A stretch of 14,131 nt of DNA from Ruminococcaceae bacterium UBA6857 (GTDB lineage Bacteria; Bacillota; Clostridia; Oscillospirales; Acutalibacteraceae), in assembly GCA_002451715.1 (NCBI GenBank), contig DKDD01000166.1, positions 1 to 14,131 of the forward strand, given 5' to 3'. The notes under the pieces are model-generated. The model was not told the DNA's origin, searched no databases, and saw only the letters and a list, made by a program, of their open reading frames with translations. Position 1 is the stretch's first letter. Every line of letters starts with the position of its first letter. The position numbers and the translations under genes were made by a program. Shown here piece after piece: positions 7,253-14,131 of the stretch.

Positions 7253-7945
7253 ATGAATATTTTTGCAATCGGCGACACTCACTTGTCGCTCGGTACCGAT
7301 AAGCCGATGGACATTTTTAAAGGCTGGGACGATTATGTGTCGCGCCTTGAAAACAACTGGCGAAAAGTTGTCGGCGAAGAAGACGTTGTTGTGATTCCCG
7401 GAGACATTTCCTGGGCAATGAGCCTTGAGGGAGCGGAAACCGATTTAAGATTTCTTCATTCTTTGCCCGGCCGAAAAATAATCATGAAAGGCAACCATGA
7501 TTATTGGTGGAACACAAAGCGAAAAATGGATAACTTTCTTTTGGAAAAATCATTTGACAGCATTTCGATTCTTTTTAACAATGCTTATCGTTTCGGCGAT
7601 ACCACGATTTGCGGAAGCCGTGGCTGGTTTTTTGACGCTGAAAGTGACGCAGATAAAAAAGTTCTTCTTCGCGAGGCCGGAAGACTTCGTTTGTCGATTG
7701 AAGAGGGAAAAAAACTCGGCGGAAAAATTGTTGCTTTTCTTCATTATCCGCCGGTTACAAAACTTCAACAGTGCGAAGAGATGATGAAAGTTCTTAAAGA
7801 AGCGGAAATTGAGCGTTGTTATTATGGCCATTTACACGGCGCTTCGGTGTTCAATGCCTTTACAGATACACTTGATGGGGTTAAATTTGACCTTGTTTCG
7901 GCTGATTTTTTGAATTTTTGTCCAAAATTTATCGGAAATTTTTAA
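7253..7945 (+). CDS. Calcineurin-like metallophosphoesterase, substrate unknown
   Basis: Cytosolic dinuclear-metal phosphoesterase of the calcineurin fold, 230 residues. The metal-ligand motifs are complete and in order: GDTH (Asp8, His10), PGDISW (Asp51), KGNHDYWW (Asn81, His82), AFLHYPP (His164) and YGHLHG (His193, His195). The GDISWAM and KGNHDYWW context resembles a subfamily annotated only as predicted phosphohydrolase in Firmicutes. Nothing in the sequence identifies the substrate; phosphoproteins, nucleotides and cyclic nucleotides are all possible for this fold. The ATG follows a strong AAAGGAGGG site (7239-7247). It lies 69 bases after thrC, beyond a terminator-like hairpin, with no clear promoter of its own, so it may be expressed by readthrough. 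Confidence 0.9.
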   Translation: MNIFAIGDTHLSLGTDKPMDIFKGWDDYVSRLENNWRKVVGEEDVVVIPGDISWAMSLEGAETDLRFLHSLPGRKIIMKGNHDYWWNTKRKMDNFLLEKSFDSISILFNNAYRFGDTTICGSRGWFFDAESDADKKVLLREAGRLRLSIEEGKKLGGKIVAFLHYPPVTKLQQCEEMMKVLKEAEIERCYYGHLHGASVFNAFTDTLDGVKFDLVSADFLNFCPKFIGNF

Positions 7946-7949
7946 AATG

Positions 7950-7977
7950 TTGAAAAAATTCAAAAAATCTATAGAAT
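7950..7977 (+). promoter_or_regulatory. Possible upstream promoter for tig
   Basis: -35 TTGAAA (7950-7955), a 16-base spacer, and -10 TAGAAT (7972-7977). It lies just after the phosphoesterase stop and overlaps an AT-rich inverted repeat. It could be one of two tandem starts for tig, together with the extended -10 at 7992. Confidence 0.4.
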
Positions 7978-7982
7978 TTTTT
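7953..7982 (+). terminator. Possible weak AT-rich terminator after the phosphoesterase gene
   Basis: A 9-bp, nearly all-AT stem AAAAAATTC (7953-7961) / GAATTTTTT (7974-7982) with a 12-base loop; its 3' arm is a T run. The stem is weak, and the same bases contain promoter-like boxes, so the role is uncertain. Confidence 0.3.
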
Positions 7983-7991
7983 AACAAATAC

Positions 7992-8000
7992 TGATATAAT
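7992..8000 (+). promoter_or_regulatory. Extended -10 promoter for tig (-clpP-clpX)
   Basis: TG-A-TATAAT: a consensus -10 (7995-8000) with the extended TG element at 7992-7993. No good -35 sits 17 bases upstream, which extended -10 promoters can tolerate. The predicted start near 8007 would give a leader of about 93 bases beginning just before the hairpin at 8018-8083. Confidence 0.6.
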
Positions 8001-8017
8001 GTTACGGTTAAAATGCA

Positions 8018-8083
8018 TAATGGGTATCTAGCAGTAATCGCATAATACGGTATCGGCGGTTACAGTAAGTGTTTTACCCGTTG
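8018..8083 (+). promoter_or_regulatory. Candidate structured leader RNA of tig
   Basis: The leader can fold into one long hairpin. The outer helix pairs TAATGGGTA (8018-8026) with TACCCGTTG (8075-8083), 9 bp with two G-U pairs. An internal loop leads to an inner helix, GTAATCGC (8034-8041) with GCGGTTAC (8056-8063), 8 bp with one G-U pair, and a 14-base loop. The outer helix ends one base before the tig ribosome binding site (8084-8092). A competing pairing exists between CGGTTAAAA (8005-8013) and TTTTACCCG (8072-8080), with one mismatch. A near-repeat GCATAAT..GGTATC (8015-8028 and 8040-8054) also occurs. I do not recognise it as a known riboswitch class. Folding was done by eye only. Confidence 0.45.
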
Positions 8084-8099
8084 AAGAAGGAGTATAAAA

Positions 8100-9443
8100 A
8101 TGAGTTTGAAATCATCAACCAAAACGGAAACCAACCTTTACACGCTTGAAGTTGAAATCAGCGCCGAAGATTTTGAGGCTGCTCAGGTTAAGGCTTTTTC
8201 AAAGCAGAAAAACCGCATTTCTCTTCCCGGCTTCCGCAAGGGTAAGGTAACAAGAAAAATGGCAGAAAACTTCTATGGCAAGAGTTTTCTTTATGAAGAA
8301 GCTCTTGATATCTGCTATCCGACCGCTGTTGAAGGCGCAATTGAAGAAGCAGGCCTTGAAGTTGTCGGAACAAAAGCCGCAGACATCAAGTCAATCGGTG
8401 AAGAAGGCGTTCTTCTTTCGGTTGAAGTTTTTGTAAAGCCCGAAGTTGAACTCAAGGCATACAAAGAACTTAAGGCAACCAAGAAAAAGGTTGAAGCAAC
8501 CGACGAAGAAATCCAGAAGAAAATTGACGAACTTGTTGAAAGAAACGCAAGAGAAGTTTCGGTTGAAGACAGAGAAGTTCAAAACGGCGACATCACCGTT
8601 ATCGACTTTGAAGGTTTTGTTGACGGCGTTGCTTTTGACGGCGGAAAAGCAGAAGAATATGAACTCACAATCGGTTCCGGTTCATTCATTCCCGGATTCG
8701 AAGAGCAGATTATCGGCCACAAGAGCGGCGATGAATTTGATGTAAACGTTAAGTTTCCCTCGGAATATACTCCGGAACTTGCCGACAAAGACGCTGTTTT
8801 CAAAATCAAGCTTCATGAAATCAAAGTTAAGGAACTTCCCGAAGTTGACGATGAATTTGCTCAGGACGCAGCAGACTGCGACACGGTTGAAGCTCTCAAA
8901 AAGAGCCTTGCTGACGAAATCAAAAAGCAGAAGGAAGACGAAAACGAAAGAGAAATCAGATCTCAGCTTTTCGACAAACTTGCAGAAAACGTTGTTGCCG
9001 AAATTCCTGAAGTTATGGTTGAAAACGAACTTGACAACCAAATCAAGGATATCGACTACAGACTTTCGTCACAGGGTCTCAACTTTGAAACCTATCTCAA
9101 ATATATGGGAATGACTGTTGAACAGTACAGAGAGCAGGCAAAACCAGACGCAGAAAAGCAGGTTAAGATTCGCCTTGCTCTTGAAAAAATCGTTGAACTT
9201 GAAAACATCGATGTATCAGACGAAGACCTTGAAAAGGAATATGAAAAGTTTGCTTCACAGTATCAGATGGAACTTGAGCAAATCAAGAAGATCATTCCGG
9301 CAGACGGACTTAAAAAGGATATGGCTATCGACAAAGCTATTGACTTTGTAAGAGAAAACGCAAAGGTTACAACGGCAAGAAAGCCCAGAGCCGCAAAAGA
9401 AAAAGCAGAGGAAAAGGCTGAAGAAGCTTCCGACGCCGAATAA
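8100..9443 (+). CDS. tig: Trigger factor (ribosome-bound chaperone, prolyl isomerase)
   Basis: ATP-independent chaperone that docks at the ribosome exit tunnel and shelters nascent chains. At 447 residues it is full length. The N-terminal ribosome-binding domain (about 1-115) contains the signature GFRKGK at 44-49, whose FRK contacts the large subunit. The FKBP-type prolyl isomerase domain spans roughly 155-245, with GDITVIDFEGFVDG and GSGSFIPGFEEQIIGH. The C-terminal arms run from about 250 to 425. The last 20 or so residues are a low-complexity Lys/Ala/Glu tail. The ATG follows AAGAAGGAG (8084-8092). It is the first gene before clpP and clpX, a neighbourhood seen in many bacteria. A candidate structured leader lies directly before the ribosome binding site. 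Confidence 0.97.
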   Translation: MSLKSSTKTETNLYTLEVEISAEDFEAAQVKAFSKQKNRISLPGFRKGKVTRKMAENFYGKSFLYEEALDICYPTAVEGAIEEAGLEVVGTKAADIKSIGEEGVLLSVEVFVKPEVELKAYKELKATKKKVEATDEEIQKKIDELVERNAREVSVEDREVQNGDITVIDFEGFVDGVAFDGGKAEEYELTIGSGSFIPGFEEQIIGHKSGDEFDVNVKFPSEYTPELADKDAVFKIKLHEIKVKELPEVDDEFAQDAADCDTVEALKKSLADEIKKQKEDENEREIRSQLFDKLAENVVAEIPEVMVENELDNQIKDIDYRLSSQGLNFETYLKYMGMTVEQYREQAKPDAEKQVKIRLALEKIVELENIDVSDEDLEKEYEKFASQYQMELEQIKKIIPADGLKKDMAIDKAIDFVRENAKVTTARKPRAAKEKAEEKAEEASDAE

Positions 9444-9491
9444 TCCGACTTTTGATTAATGATCCTCTTGCTTTCCAACAATATAACAGAC

Positions 9492-9521
9492 TGCCGGCAC
9501 AATTTTAAAGCCGTGCCGGCA
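9492..9521 (+). other. Perfect 9-bp hairpin between tig and clpP, without a T tract
   Basis: TGCCGGCAC (9492-9500) and GTGCCGGCA (9513-9521) are exact reverse complements around a 12-base loop. The following bases (ATGCAC) are not a T run, so classical intrinsic termination is unlikely, although a T-rich stretch begins about ten bases later. It may partly attenuate, protect an RNA end, or mark a processing site between tig and clpP. No good promoter for clpP was found near it. Confidence 0.6.
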
Positions 9522-9556
9522 ATGCACATATTATTTTTATGTCAGGAGGCGTAATT

Positions 9557-10138
<582 letters not shown>

Positions 10139-10155
10139 TCAAAGGGGTAGATTCA

Positions 10156-11460
10156 ATGGCAAGAGATGACGAAAACAAAGATAAGCCTGTGCGCTGCTCT
10201 TTCTGCGGAAAGCTTCAAAATGAAGTCGGAACGCTGATTGCGGGTCCCGGGGTTTATATTTGTGACGAGTGCATTGACATTTGTCAGTCTATCATAAACG
10301 AAGAGCCAAATTCAAAGCGCAAAAAAGGGGACGAAACCGATTTCGATTCGCTCCCGAAGCCGCATGAAATCAAGGCTCGCCTTGACGAATATGTTATCGG
10401 ACAGGACGAAGCAAAGCGTACACTCAGCGTTGCTGTTTATAATCACTATAAGCGTATCTTTTCAAAAAATAAATCCGATGTCGAAGTTGCAAAAAGCAAC
10501 ATTTTGATGCTCGGACCAACCGGTGTCGGTAAAACAATGCTTGCTCAAACACTTGCAAGGATCCTTGACGTTCCGTTTGCAATTGCCGACGCAACAACGC
10601 TTACCGAAGCCGGATATGTCGGTGAAGATGTTGAAAATATTCTTCTCAGACTTATTCAGGCAGCAGATTATGATGTTGAAAAAGCTGAACGCGGAATAAT
10701 TTATGTTGATGAAATCGACAAAATTTCGCGCAAGTCAGAAAGCACTTCAATTACCCGCGATGTAAGCGGCGAGGGTGTTCAGCAAGCGCTTTTGAAAATT
10801 CTTGAGGGTACTGTTTCAAATGTTCCTCCGCAGGGCGGAAGAAAGCATCCGCAGCAGGACTTTATTCAAATTGACACAACAAACATTTTATTCATCTGTG
10901 CCGGTGCTTTTGACGGAATCGAAAAGATTGTTGAAAAGCGTATGGGCAATTCCGGTCTCGGTTTCGGCGCAAAAATCAGAAGCAAGGAAGAGGTTGAAGC
11001 AAGCCGACTTATGCAGCAGGTTGTTCACCACGACCTTGTGAAGTACGGTCTTATTCCCGAACTTGTCGGAAGACTTCCGATTATTACGGCGCTCAACTCG
11101 CTTGATAAAACTGCGCTTATTAAAATCGTTACCGAACCGAAAAATGCGCTTGACAAACAGTATGAATATATGTTCTCGATGGATGGTGTTAAACTTGAAT
11201 TTGCTCCAAGTGCACTTGAGGCTATTGCCGAGAAGACACTTGAAACAAATACCGGAGCAAGAGGACTTCGCTCTCAGTTTGAAAAAGTTCTGATGAAGTA
11301 TATGTATGACGTTCCGTCAGATCCGACTGTTTCAAAAATCACAATCACAAGGGACGTTGTTGAAGGAAAGGGAGAGCCTATTTTTGAACACGGTGAACAT
11401 TCCCAGTTTTCGAACGAGGCTCAGCCGAACAGTTTTATCGCAAAAAGACAAAAAGTGTGA
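10156..11460 (+). CDS. clpX: ATP-dependent Clp protease ATP-binding subunit ClpX
   Basis: Hexameric AAA+ unfoldase that recognises tagged substrates such as ssrA-tagged proteins and threads them into ClpP. The 434-residue product opens with the zinc-binding domain: Cys14, Cys17, Cys36 and Cys39. Walker A is GPTGVGKT (120-127), and Walker B is IIYVDEID (181-188). The RKH pore loop is at 229-231, the ClpP-docking IGF-type loop appears as LGF (268-270), the arginine finger is in ELVGRLP (Arg306), and sensor 2 is GARG (367-370). All functional elements are intact. The last 30 residues after GEPIF are charged and divergent, as usual. The ribosome binding site AAGGGG (about 10142-10147) serves the ATG at 10156. 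It lies 17 bases after clpP, so the two are very likely cotranscribed. No terminator is seen before the secG promoter. Confidence 0.98.
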   Translation: MARDDENKDKPVRCSFCGKLQNEVGTLIAGPGVYICDECIDICQSIINEEPNSKRKKGDETDFDSLPKPHEIKARLDEYVIGQDEAKRTLSVAVYNHYKRIFSKNKSDVEVAKSNILMLGPTGVGKTMLAQTLARILDVPFAIADATTLTEAGYVGEDVENILLRLIQAADYDVEKAERGIIYVDEIDKISRKSESTSITRDVSGEGVQQALLKILEGTVSNVPPQGGRKHPQQDFIQIDTTNILFICAGAFDGIEKIVEKRMGNSGLGFGAKIRSKEEVEASRLMQQVVHHDLVKYGLIPELVGRLPIITALNSLDKTALIKIVTEPKNALDKQYEYMFSMDGVKLEFAPSALEAIAEKTLETNTGARGLRSQFEKVLMKYMYDVPSDPTVSKITITRDVVEGKGEPIFEHGEHSQFSNEAQPNSFIAKRQKV

Positions 11461-11469
11461 AATTGACTA

Positions 11470-11499
11470 TTGACTTTTTATATCTCTATGTGTTAAAAT
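11470..11499 (+). promoter_or_regulatory. Promoter for secG
   Basis: -35 TTGACT (11470-11475), an 18-base spacer, and -10 TAAAAT (11494-11499) preceded by TG (extended -10). A second copy of ATTGACT directly upstream (11462-11468) makes a 7-bp tandem repeat covering the -35. The GGAGG ribosome binding site follows, and the ATG is at 11531. Confidence 0.62.
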
Positions 11500-11530
11500 G
11501 TTTGAGCATAAAAATTGTGGAGGTTAAAAC

Positions 11531-11782
11531 ATGACTGCTCTTCAGTATATTCTGTCAATTGTTATTATAATCGTTTCTGTTATAATTGTTGTTCTCGTTC
11601 TTTTCCAGGAAAGCAAGCAGGAGGGACTCTCCGGTGCTATTGCCGGTGCGGCTGACAGCTTTTTCGGCAAGAACAAAGGCAGAACAATGGAAGCAAAGCT
11701 TGCCAAGTATACAAAGATTGCCGGAACAATTTTCTTTGTTCTTGCTCTTGTTTCATCTTTGCTTGTTCTTTTCGGAATTTAA
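11531..11782 (+). CDS. secG: Preprotein translocase subunit SecG
   Basis: Small membrane subunit of the SecYEG channel that aids protein export across the cytoplasmic membrane. The 83-residue protein has two hydrophobic segments, about 3-26 and 63-83. They are joined by the conserved loop with QESKQEGLSGAIAG and FFGKNKGRTMEAKL, which is diagnostic for Firmicute SecG. GGAGG lies just before the ATG. The gene has its own promoter and a strong terminator. In many Firmicutes secG is followed by rnr and smpB, but here it is followed by M42 aminopeptidase genes. Confidence 0.95.
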   Translation: MTALQYILSIVIIIVSVIIVVLVLFQESKQEGLSGAIAGAADSFFGKNKGRTMEAKLAKYTKIAGTIFFVLALVSSLLVLFGI

Positions 11783-11815
11783 CAGTAGCGTAGAACTGAA
11801 TAACTTTGAAATTTG

Positions 11816-11846
11816 CTCCTTTCGCTTTCTGCGAAAGGAGTTTTTT
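11816..11846 (+). terminator. Rho-independent terminator after secG
   Basis: A perfect 10-bp stem CTCCTTTCGC (11816-11825) / GCGAAAGGAG (11831-11840), a 5-base loop TTTCT, then six T (11841-11846). The T run merges with the -35 region of the next promoter. Confidence 0.95.
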
Positions 11847-11847
11847 C

Positions 11848-11876
11848 TTGATTTTTTTATAATATTTGTGTATAAT
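11848..11876 (+). promoter_or_regulatory. Promoter for the M42 peptidase operon
   Basis: -35 TTGATT (11848-11853), a 17-base spacer, and consensus -10 TATAAT (11871-11876). The predicted start near 11883 gives a leader of about 44 bases with GAGAGG (11915-11920) before the ATG at 11927. Confidence 0.75.
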
Positions 11877-11926
11877 AAAATGATATTATATTCACTAATA
11901 ATCTGCTTTTGAATGAGAGGTGCAAT

Positions 11927-12952
11927 ATGGATACAAAAGAACTTTGTTTTTTGCTTGCCGAAGCCAACGGAACATCGGGTGACGAAAGCGAGGTACGCGA
12001 ACTTTGCAAAAAATATTTATCAAAGTATATGGAAGTCGATTCCGATACAATCGGTTCTCTTGTCGGAACAATGGGCAACGGACAACTTAAAATTTTGCTT
12101 GATGCGCATATTGACAGAATCGGTCTTGTTGTTCGCGAAATTGACGAAAACGGATTTTTACTTGTCTCGTCAGTCGGCGGCGTTGATCCGCGTGTTCTTG
12201 TCGGCGCCGAGGTTACAGCAATTGGAAAAGAAAAACTTCGCGGAGTAATTTGCTCAACTCCGCCGCATTTGATTACAAAAGCCGACAAAGAAAAGGGTGT
12301 TGAAGTTAAAAAACTTGCCGTTGATATCGGCTTTTCAAAAGAAGAGGCAGAAAAGAAAGTGTCAATCGGCGACAGAATCGTTATCGGCTCAAAATCACTC
12401 ACTCTTTTAAACAATAAAATTTCATGTGCGGCGCTTGATGACCGATGTGGTGTTGCTTCGTTGATTCTTGCGATTGAAAAGCTTTATGGAAAGCTTAAGA
12501 ACTGCACTGTTGCACTTCAGCTTTCGTCTCAAGAAGAAGTTGGTGGGAGTGGAGCAAAAACCGCCGCATATACCGCCGACAGCGACATTGCAATTGTTGT
12601 TGACGTCGGATTCGGTTCCGACCCCTATTGCGATAAAACCGAAACGAACGAGCTTTCAAAAGGTCCTTCAATCGGAATTTCGCCGACTCTTGACCGCAAA
12701 ATTATGCTTGAACTTGTTGAAACGGCAAAGGAAAACAACATTCCGTATCAGCATGACGTCATGAGCGGAAGAACGGGAACCAATGCGGACAACATCAACA
12801 TTTCTCGAGGCGGAGTCAGAACGACCCTTCTTTCAATTCCGCTTCGTCATATGCACACAGCAGTTGAAGTTATTGATGTCAGAGACGTTGAATATACCGC
12901 CAAACTTATTGCGGCTTATGTCATGAAAAAGGAGGCAGAATATCATGCTTGA
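11927..12952 (+). CDS. M42 family metalloaminopeptidase, first of a tandem pair
   Basis: Cytosolic dinuclear-metal aminopeptidase of the M42 (TET/glutamyl aminopeptidase, FrvX-like) family, which trims short peptides. The family usually assembles into tetrahedral dodecamers. The 341-residue length is typical. Inferred ligands and catalytic residues are His61 and Asp63 (DAHIDRIG), Asp171 (ALDDRCG), Glu203 and Glu204 (SQEEVGGSG), Asp226 (VVDVGF) and His310 (RHMHTAVEV). The usual AHxDE motif reads AHIDR here: Arg64 replaces the glutamate kept in the second copy. A TTG-start extension from 11909 is possible in frame, but GAGAGG (11915-11920) fits the ATG at 11927. It overlaps the second M42 gene by 8 bases (ATGCTTGA). 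The substrate cannot be read from the sequence; older names such as cellulase M are misleading. Confidence 0.93.
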   Translation: MDTKELCFLLAEANGTSGDESEVRELCKKYLSKYMEVDSDTIGSLVGTMGNGQLKILLDAHIDRIGLVVREIDENGFLLVSSVGGVDPRVLVGAEVTAIGKEKLRGVICSTPPHLITKADKEKGVEVKKLAVDIGFSKEEAEKKVSIGDRIVIGSKSLTLLNNKISCAALDDRCGVASLILAIEKLYGKLKNCTVALQLSSQEEVGGSGAKTAAYTADSDIAIVVDVGFGSDPYCDKTETNELSKGPSIGISPTLDRKIMLELVETAKENNIPYQHDVMSGRTGTNADNINISRGGVRTTLLSIPLRHMHTAVEVIDVRDVEYTAKLIAAYVMKKEAEYHA

Positions 12953-13964
12953 GACGCTTAAAACACTTTGCGAAATGAACGGAACCTCCGGAAGAGAAGA
13001 AAATATCCGCGAATATATTCTTGAACGCATTGAAGGAAAATGCAAAATCAAAGTTGATGCCATGGGAAATATCATCGCGTTCAAAGAAGGCAAAAAAAGA
13101 GCCAAAAACAAAGTTATGCTTTCCGCACATATGGATGAAGTCGGTTTTATTGTGACATACATCACAGATGAAGGATATCTTCGTTTTGATTCTGTCGGCG
13201 GCATTGACGAAAAAGTAATTGTCGGAAGAGCTGTTACGGTCGGTGATAAAAACGTTCCCGGCGTTATCGGAATCAAAGCAATTCACCTTACCGACAAAGC
13301 GGACGAAGGAAAAGTTCCGGAAATTTCTTCAATGTATATTGATATTGGAGCAACGGATAAAAAAGAGGCCGAAAAATATGTTTCAATAGGCGACAGCGCA
13401 TACTTTATTTCAGACTTTGAGCGCATCGGCAACAATAAAGTCAAGTCAAAAGCACTTGACGACCGTTTCGGTTGCGCAACAATGATTGATATGATCGAAA
13501 ACGGAACCGAATATGATGCATACTTTGCTTTTCTTGTTCAGGAAGAAGTCGGTTTGCGCGGAGCGGGTCCTGCGACTTATGCAATAGAGCCGGATTATGC
13601 AATAGTTCTTGAAGCAACAACGGCAGCCGATGTTGCTGGAGTAAAAAAGGAAGACTGCGTTTGTGCACTTTCAAAAGGTGCCGTTGTTTCGTTTATGGAC
13701 AGATCTACGGTTTATAACCGCGACCTTTTTAAGCGTGCATTTGAACTTGCGAAAGAAAACAAATTTGCCTGCCAGACAAAGACAACGGTAGCCGGCGGCA
13801 ATGATGCAGGAGCAATTCACAAAAGCGGAAAAGGCGTTTATACGCTGACGGTTTCACTTCCGTGCAGATATATTCATTCTGCAACAAGTGTTGCGGACAT
13901 CAATGATATGGAAGCCTGCCAAAAAATGGCAAAGGTACTTCTTGCGGAGTTTGCAAATGCTTAA
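12945..13964 (+). CDS. M42 family metalloaminopeptidase, second of a tandem pair
   Basis: A second M42 aminopeptidase, 339 residues, apparently paralogous to the gene it overlaps. Inferred metal and catalytic residues are His62, Asp64 and Glu65 (SAHMDEVGF, canonical), Asp172 (ALDDRFG), Glu200 and Glu201 (VQEEVGLRGA), Glu223 (VLEATTAAD) and His311 (CRYIHSATS). The ligand at 223 is Glu where the first copy has Asp226, and the E-to-R change of the first copy is absent, so the two are diverged. The PDZ-like/beta insertion domain common to M42 lies around 75-160. The ATG at 12945 is 9 bases after a strong AAGGAGG (12929-12935) inside the end of the first gene, pointing to coupled translation. The stop overlaps the start of the next gene by 8 bases. 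Confidence 0.94.
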   Translation: MLETLKTLCEMNGTSGREENIREYILERIEGKCKIKVDAMGNIIAFKEGKKRAKNKVMLSAHMDEVGFIVTYITDEGYLRFDSVGGIDEKVIVGRAVTVGDKNVPGVIGIKAIHLTDKADEGKVPEISSMYIDIGATDKKEAEKYVSIGDSAYFISDFERIGNNKVKSKALDDRFGCATMIDMIENGTEYDAYFAFLVQEEVGLRGAGPATYAIEPDYAIVLEATTAADVAGVKKEDCVCALSKGAVVSFMDRSTVYNRDLFKRAFELAKENKFACQTKTTVAGGNDAGAIHKSGKGVYTLTVSLPCRYIHSATSVADINDMEACQKMAKVLLAEFANA

Positions 13965-14131
13965 AATTGCCGAAGAAAGCGATTTTAAACGACTTAAACA
14001 GTTTTGTAAAGACAGCATTTTCGGGACTTATATTTGTTGCCGCGCGGAAGCTTATGGATTTTCTTCTTCATTTTCAAAGCTTTGGATAGGCGAAAACGTT
14101 GAAAAAAGAATAACTTGCGCCATTTCTTCGG
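13957..14131 (+). CDS. Start of an unrecognised gene, cut by the right edge
   Basis: The ATG at 13957 overlaps the stop of the second M42 gene (ATGCTTAA) and has GGAG at 13946-13949, 7 bases upstream. The frame stays open to the window end, giving 58 residues that begin MLKIAEESDFKRLKQFCKDS. The pattern, a short strand, acidic ESDF and then a helix, is reminiscent of the N-terminus of GNAT acetyltransferases, but no acetyl-CoA motif is in view, so this is only a suggestion. There is no signal peptide. Its overlap with the M42 genes indicates it belongs to the same operon. Confidence 0.7.
   Translation, partial: MLKIAEESDFKRLKQFCKDSIFGTYICCRAEAYGFSSSFSKLWIGENVEKRITCAISS

Noticed and set aside
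8018..8083. tig leader as a purine or other known riboswitch
   Set aside because: The fold is a single extended hairpin without the three-way junction or the conserved loop bases of the purine class, and no other class consensus known to me fits. It is kept only as an unclassified structured leader.
9444..9556. CtsR or CIRCE heat-shock operator before clpP
   Set aside because: No GGTCAAA-type tandem heptads or CIRCE inverted repeat were found here or before clpX; only the unrelated 9-bp hairpin is present.
11857..12414. Minus-strand open frame of 185 codons
   Set aside because: It lies opposite the terminator/promoter region and the first M42 gene, its translation is Ser/Thr/Pro-rich noise, and no supporting start signals were seen.
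12833..13286. Two overlapping minus-strand frames opposite the second M42 gene
   Set aside because: Both are antisense shadows of a clearly coding M42 gene with intact catalytic motifs.

Overview
The window looks like a chromosomal housekeeping segment from a low-GC Gram-positive bacterium of the Clostridia (an Oscillospiraceae/Lachnospiraceae-like organism). The signs are AT-rich DNA, strong AGGAGG-type ribosome binding sites, TTGACA/TATAAT promoters, a clostridial-type P-loop hypothetical and tandem M42 aminopeptidases. No tRNA, rRNA, insertion sequence, phage gene or CRISPR array was seen. All genes run on the plus strand except the first, which is cut by the left edge. Assignment to a genus is not possible from this sequence.

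Layout. Positions 1-558 (minus) hold the N-terminal half of the tRNA methylthiotransferase MtaB, divergent from a secreted D-Ala-D-Ala carboxypeptidase (685-1842). Glucose-6-phosphate isomerase (1924-3264) and a small P-loop protein of unknown role (3324-3740) follow, each with its own candidate promoter. A strong terminator closes the P-loop gene. Next is an overlapping trio: RNase HII, a YraN/UPF0102 nuclease-like protein and a short M19 dipeptidase (3807-5644). Threonine synthase (5690-7183) has its own promoter and a terminator-like hairpin, and is followed by a calcineurin-like metallophosphoesterase (7253-7945).

The protein quality-control block is tig-clpP-clpX (8100-11460): trigger factor folds nascent chains, and ClpXP unfolds and degrades proteins. 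A candidate structured RNA leader sits directly before the tig ribosome binding site, and a perfect 9-bp hairpin lies between tig and clpP. SecG (11531-11782), a subunit of the Sec translocon, has its own promoter and a textbook terminator. The right end carries two overlapping M42 metalloaminopeptidase genes (11927-12952 and 12945-13964) that appear to be paralogs, and the start of a third gene that runs off the window.

Several starts were chosen by ribosome binding site over longer open frames: yraN 4408, dipeptidase 4781, thrC 5690, clpP 9557 and the first M42 gene 11927. The gene content is ordinary. The points most worth a second look are the tig leader RNA, the tandem M42 pair with a divergent metal-site motif in the first copy, the P-loop hypothetical and the tig-clpP hairpin. 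No clearly new multi-gene system is visible.
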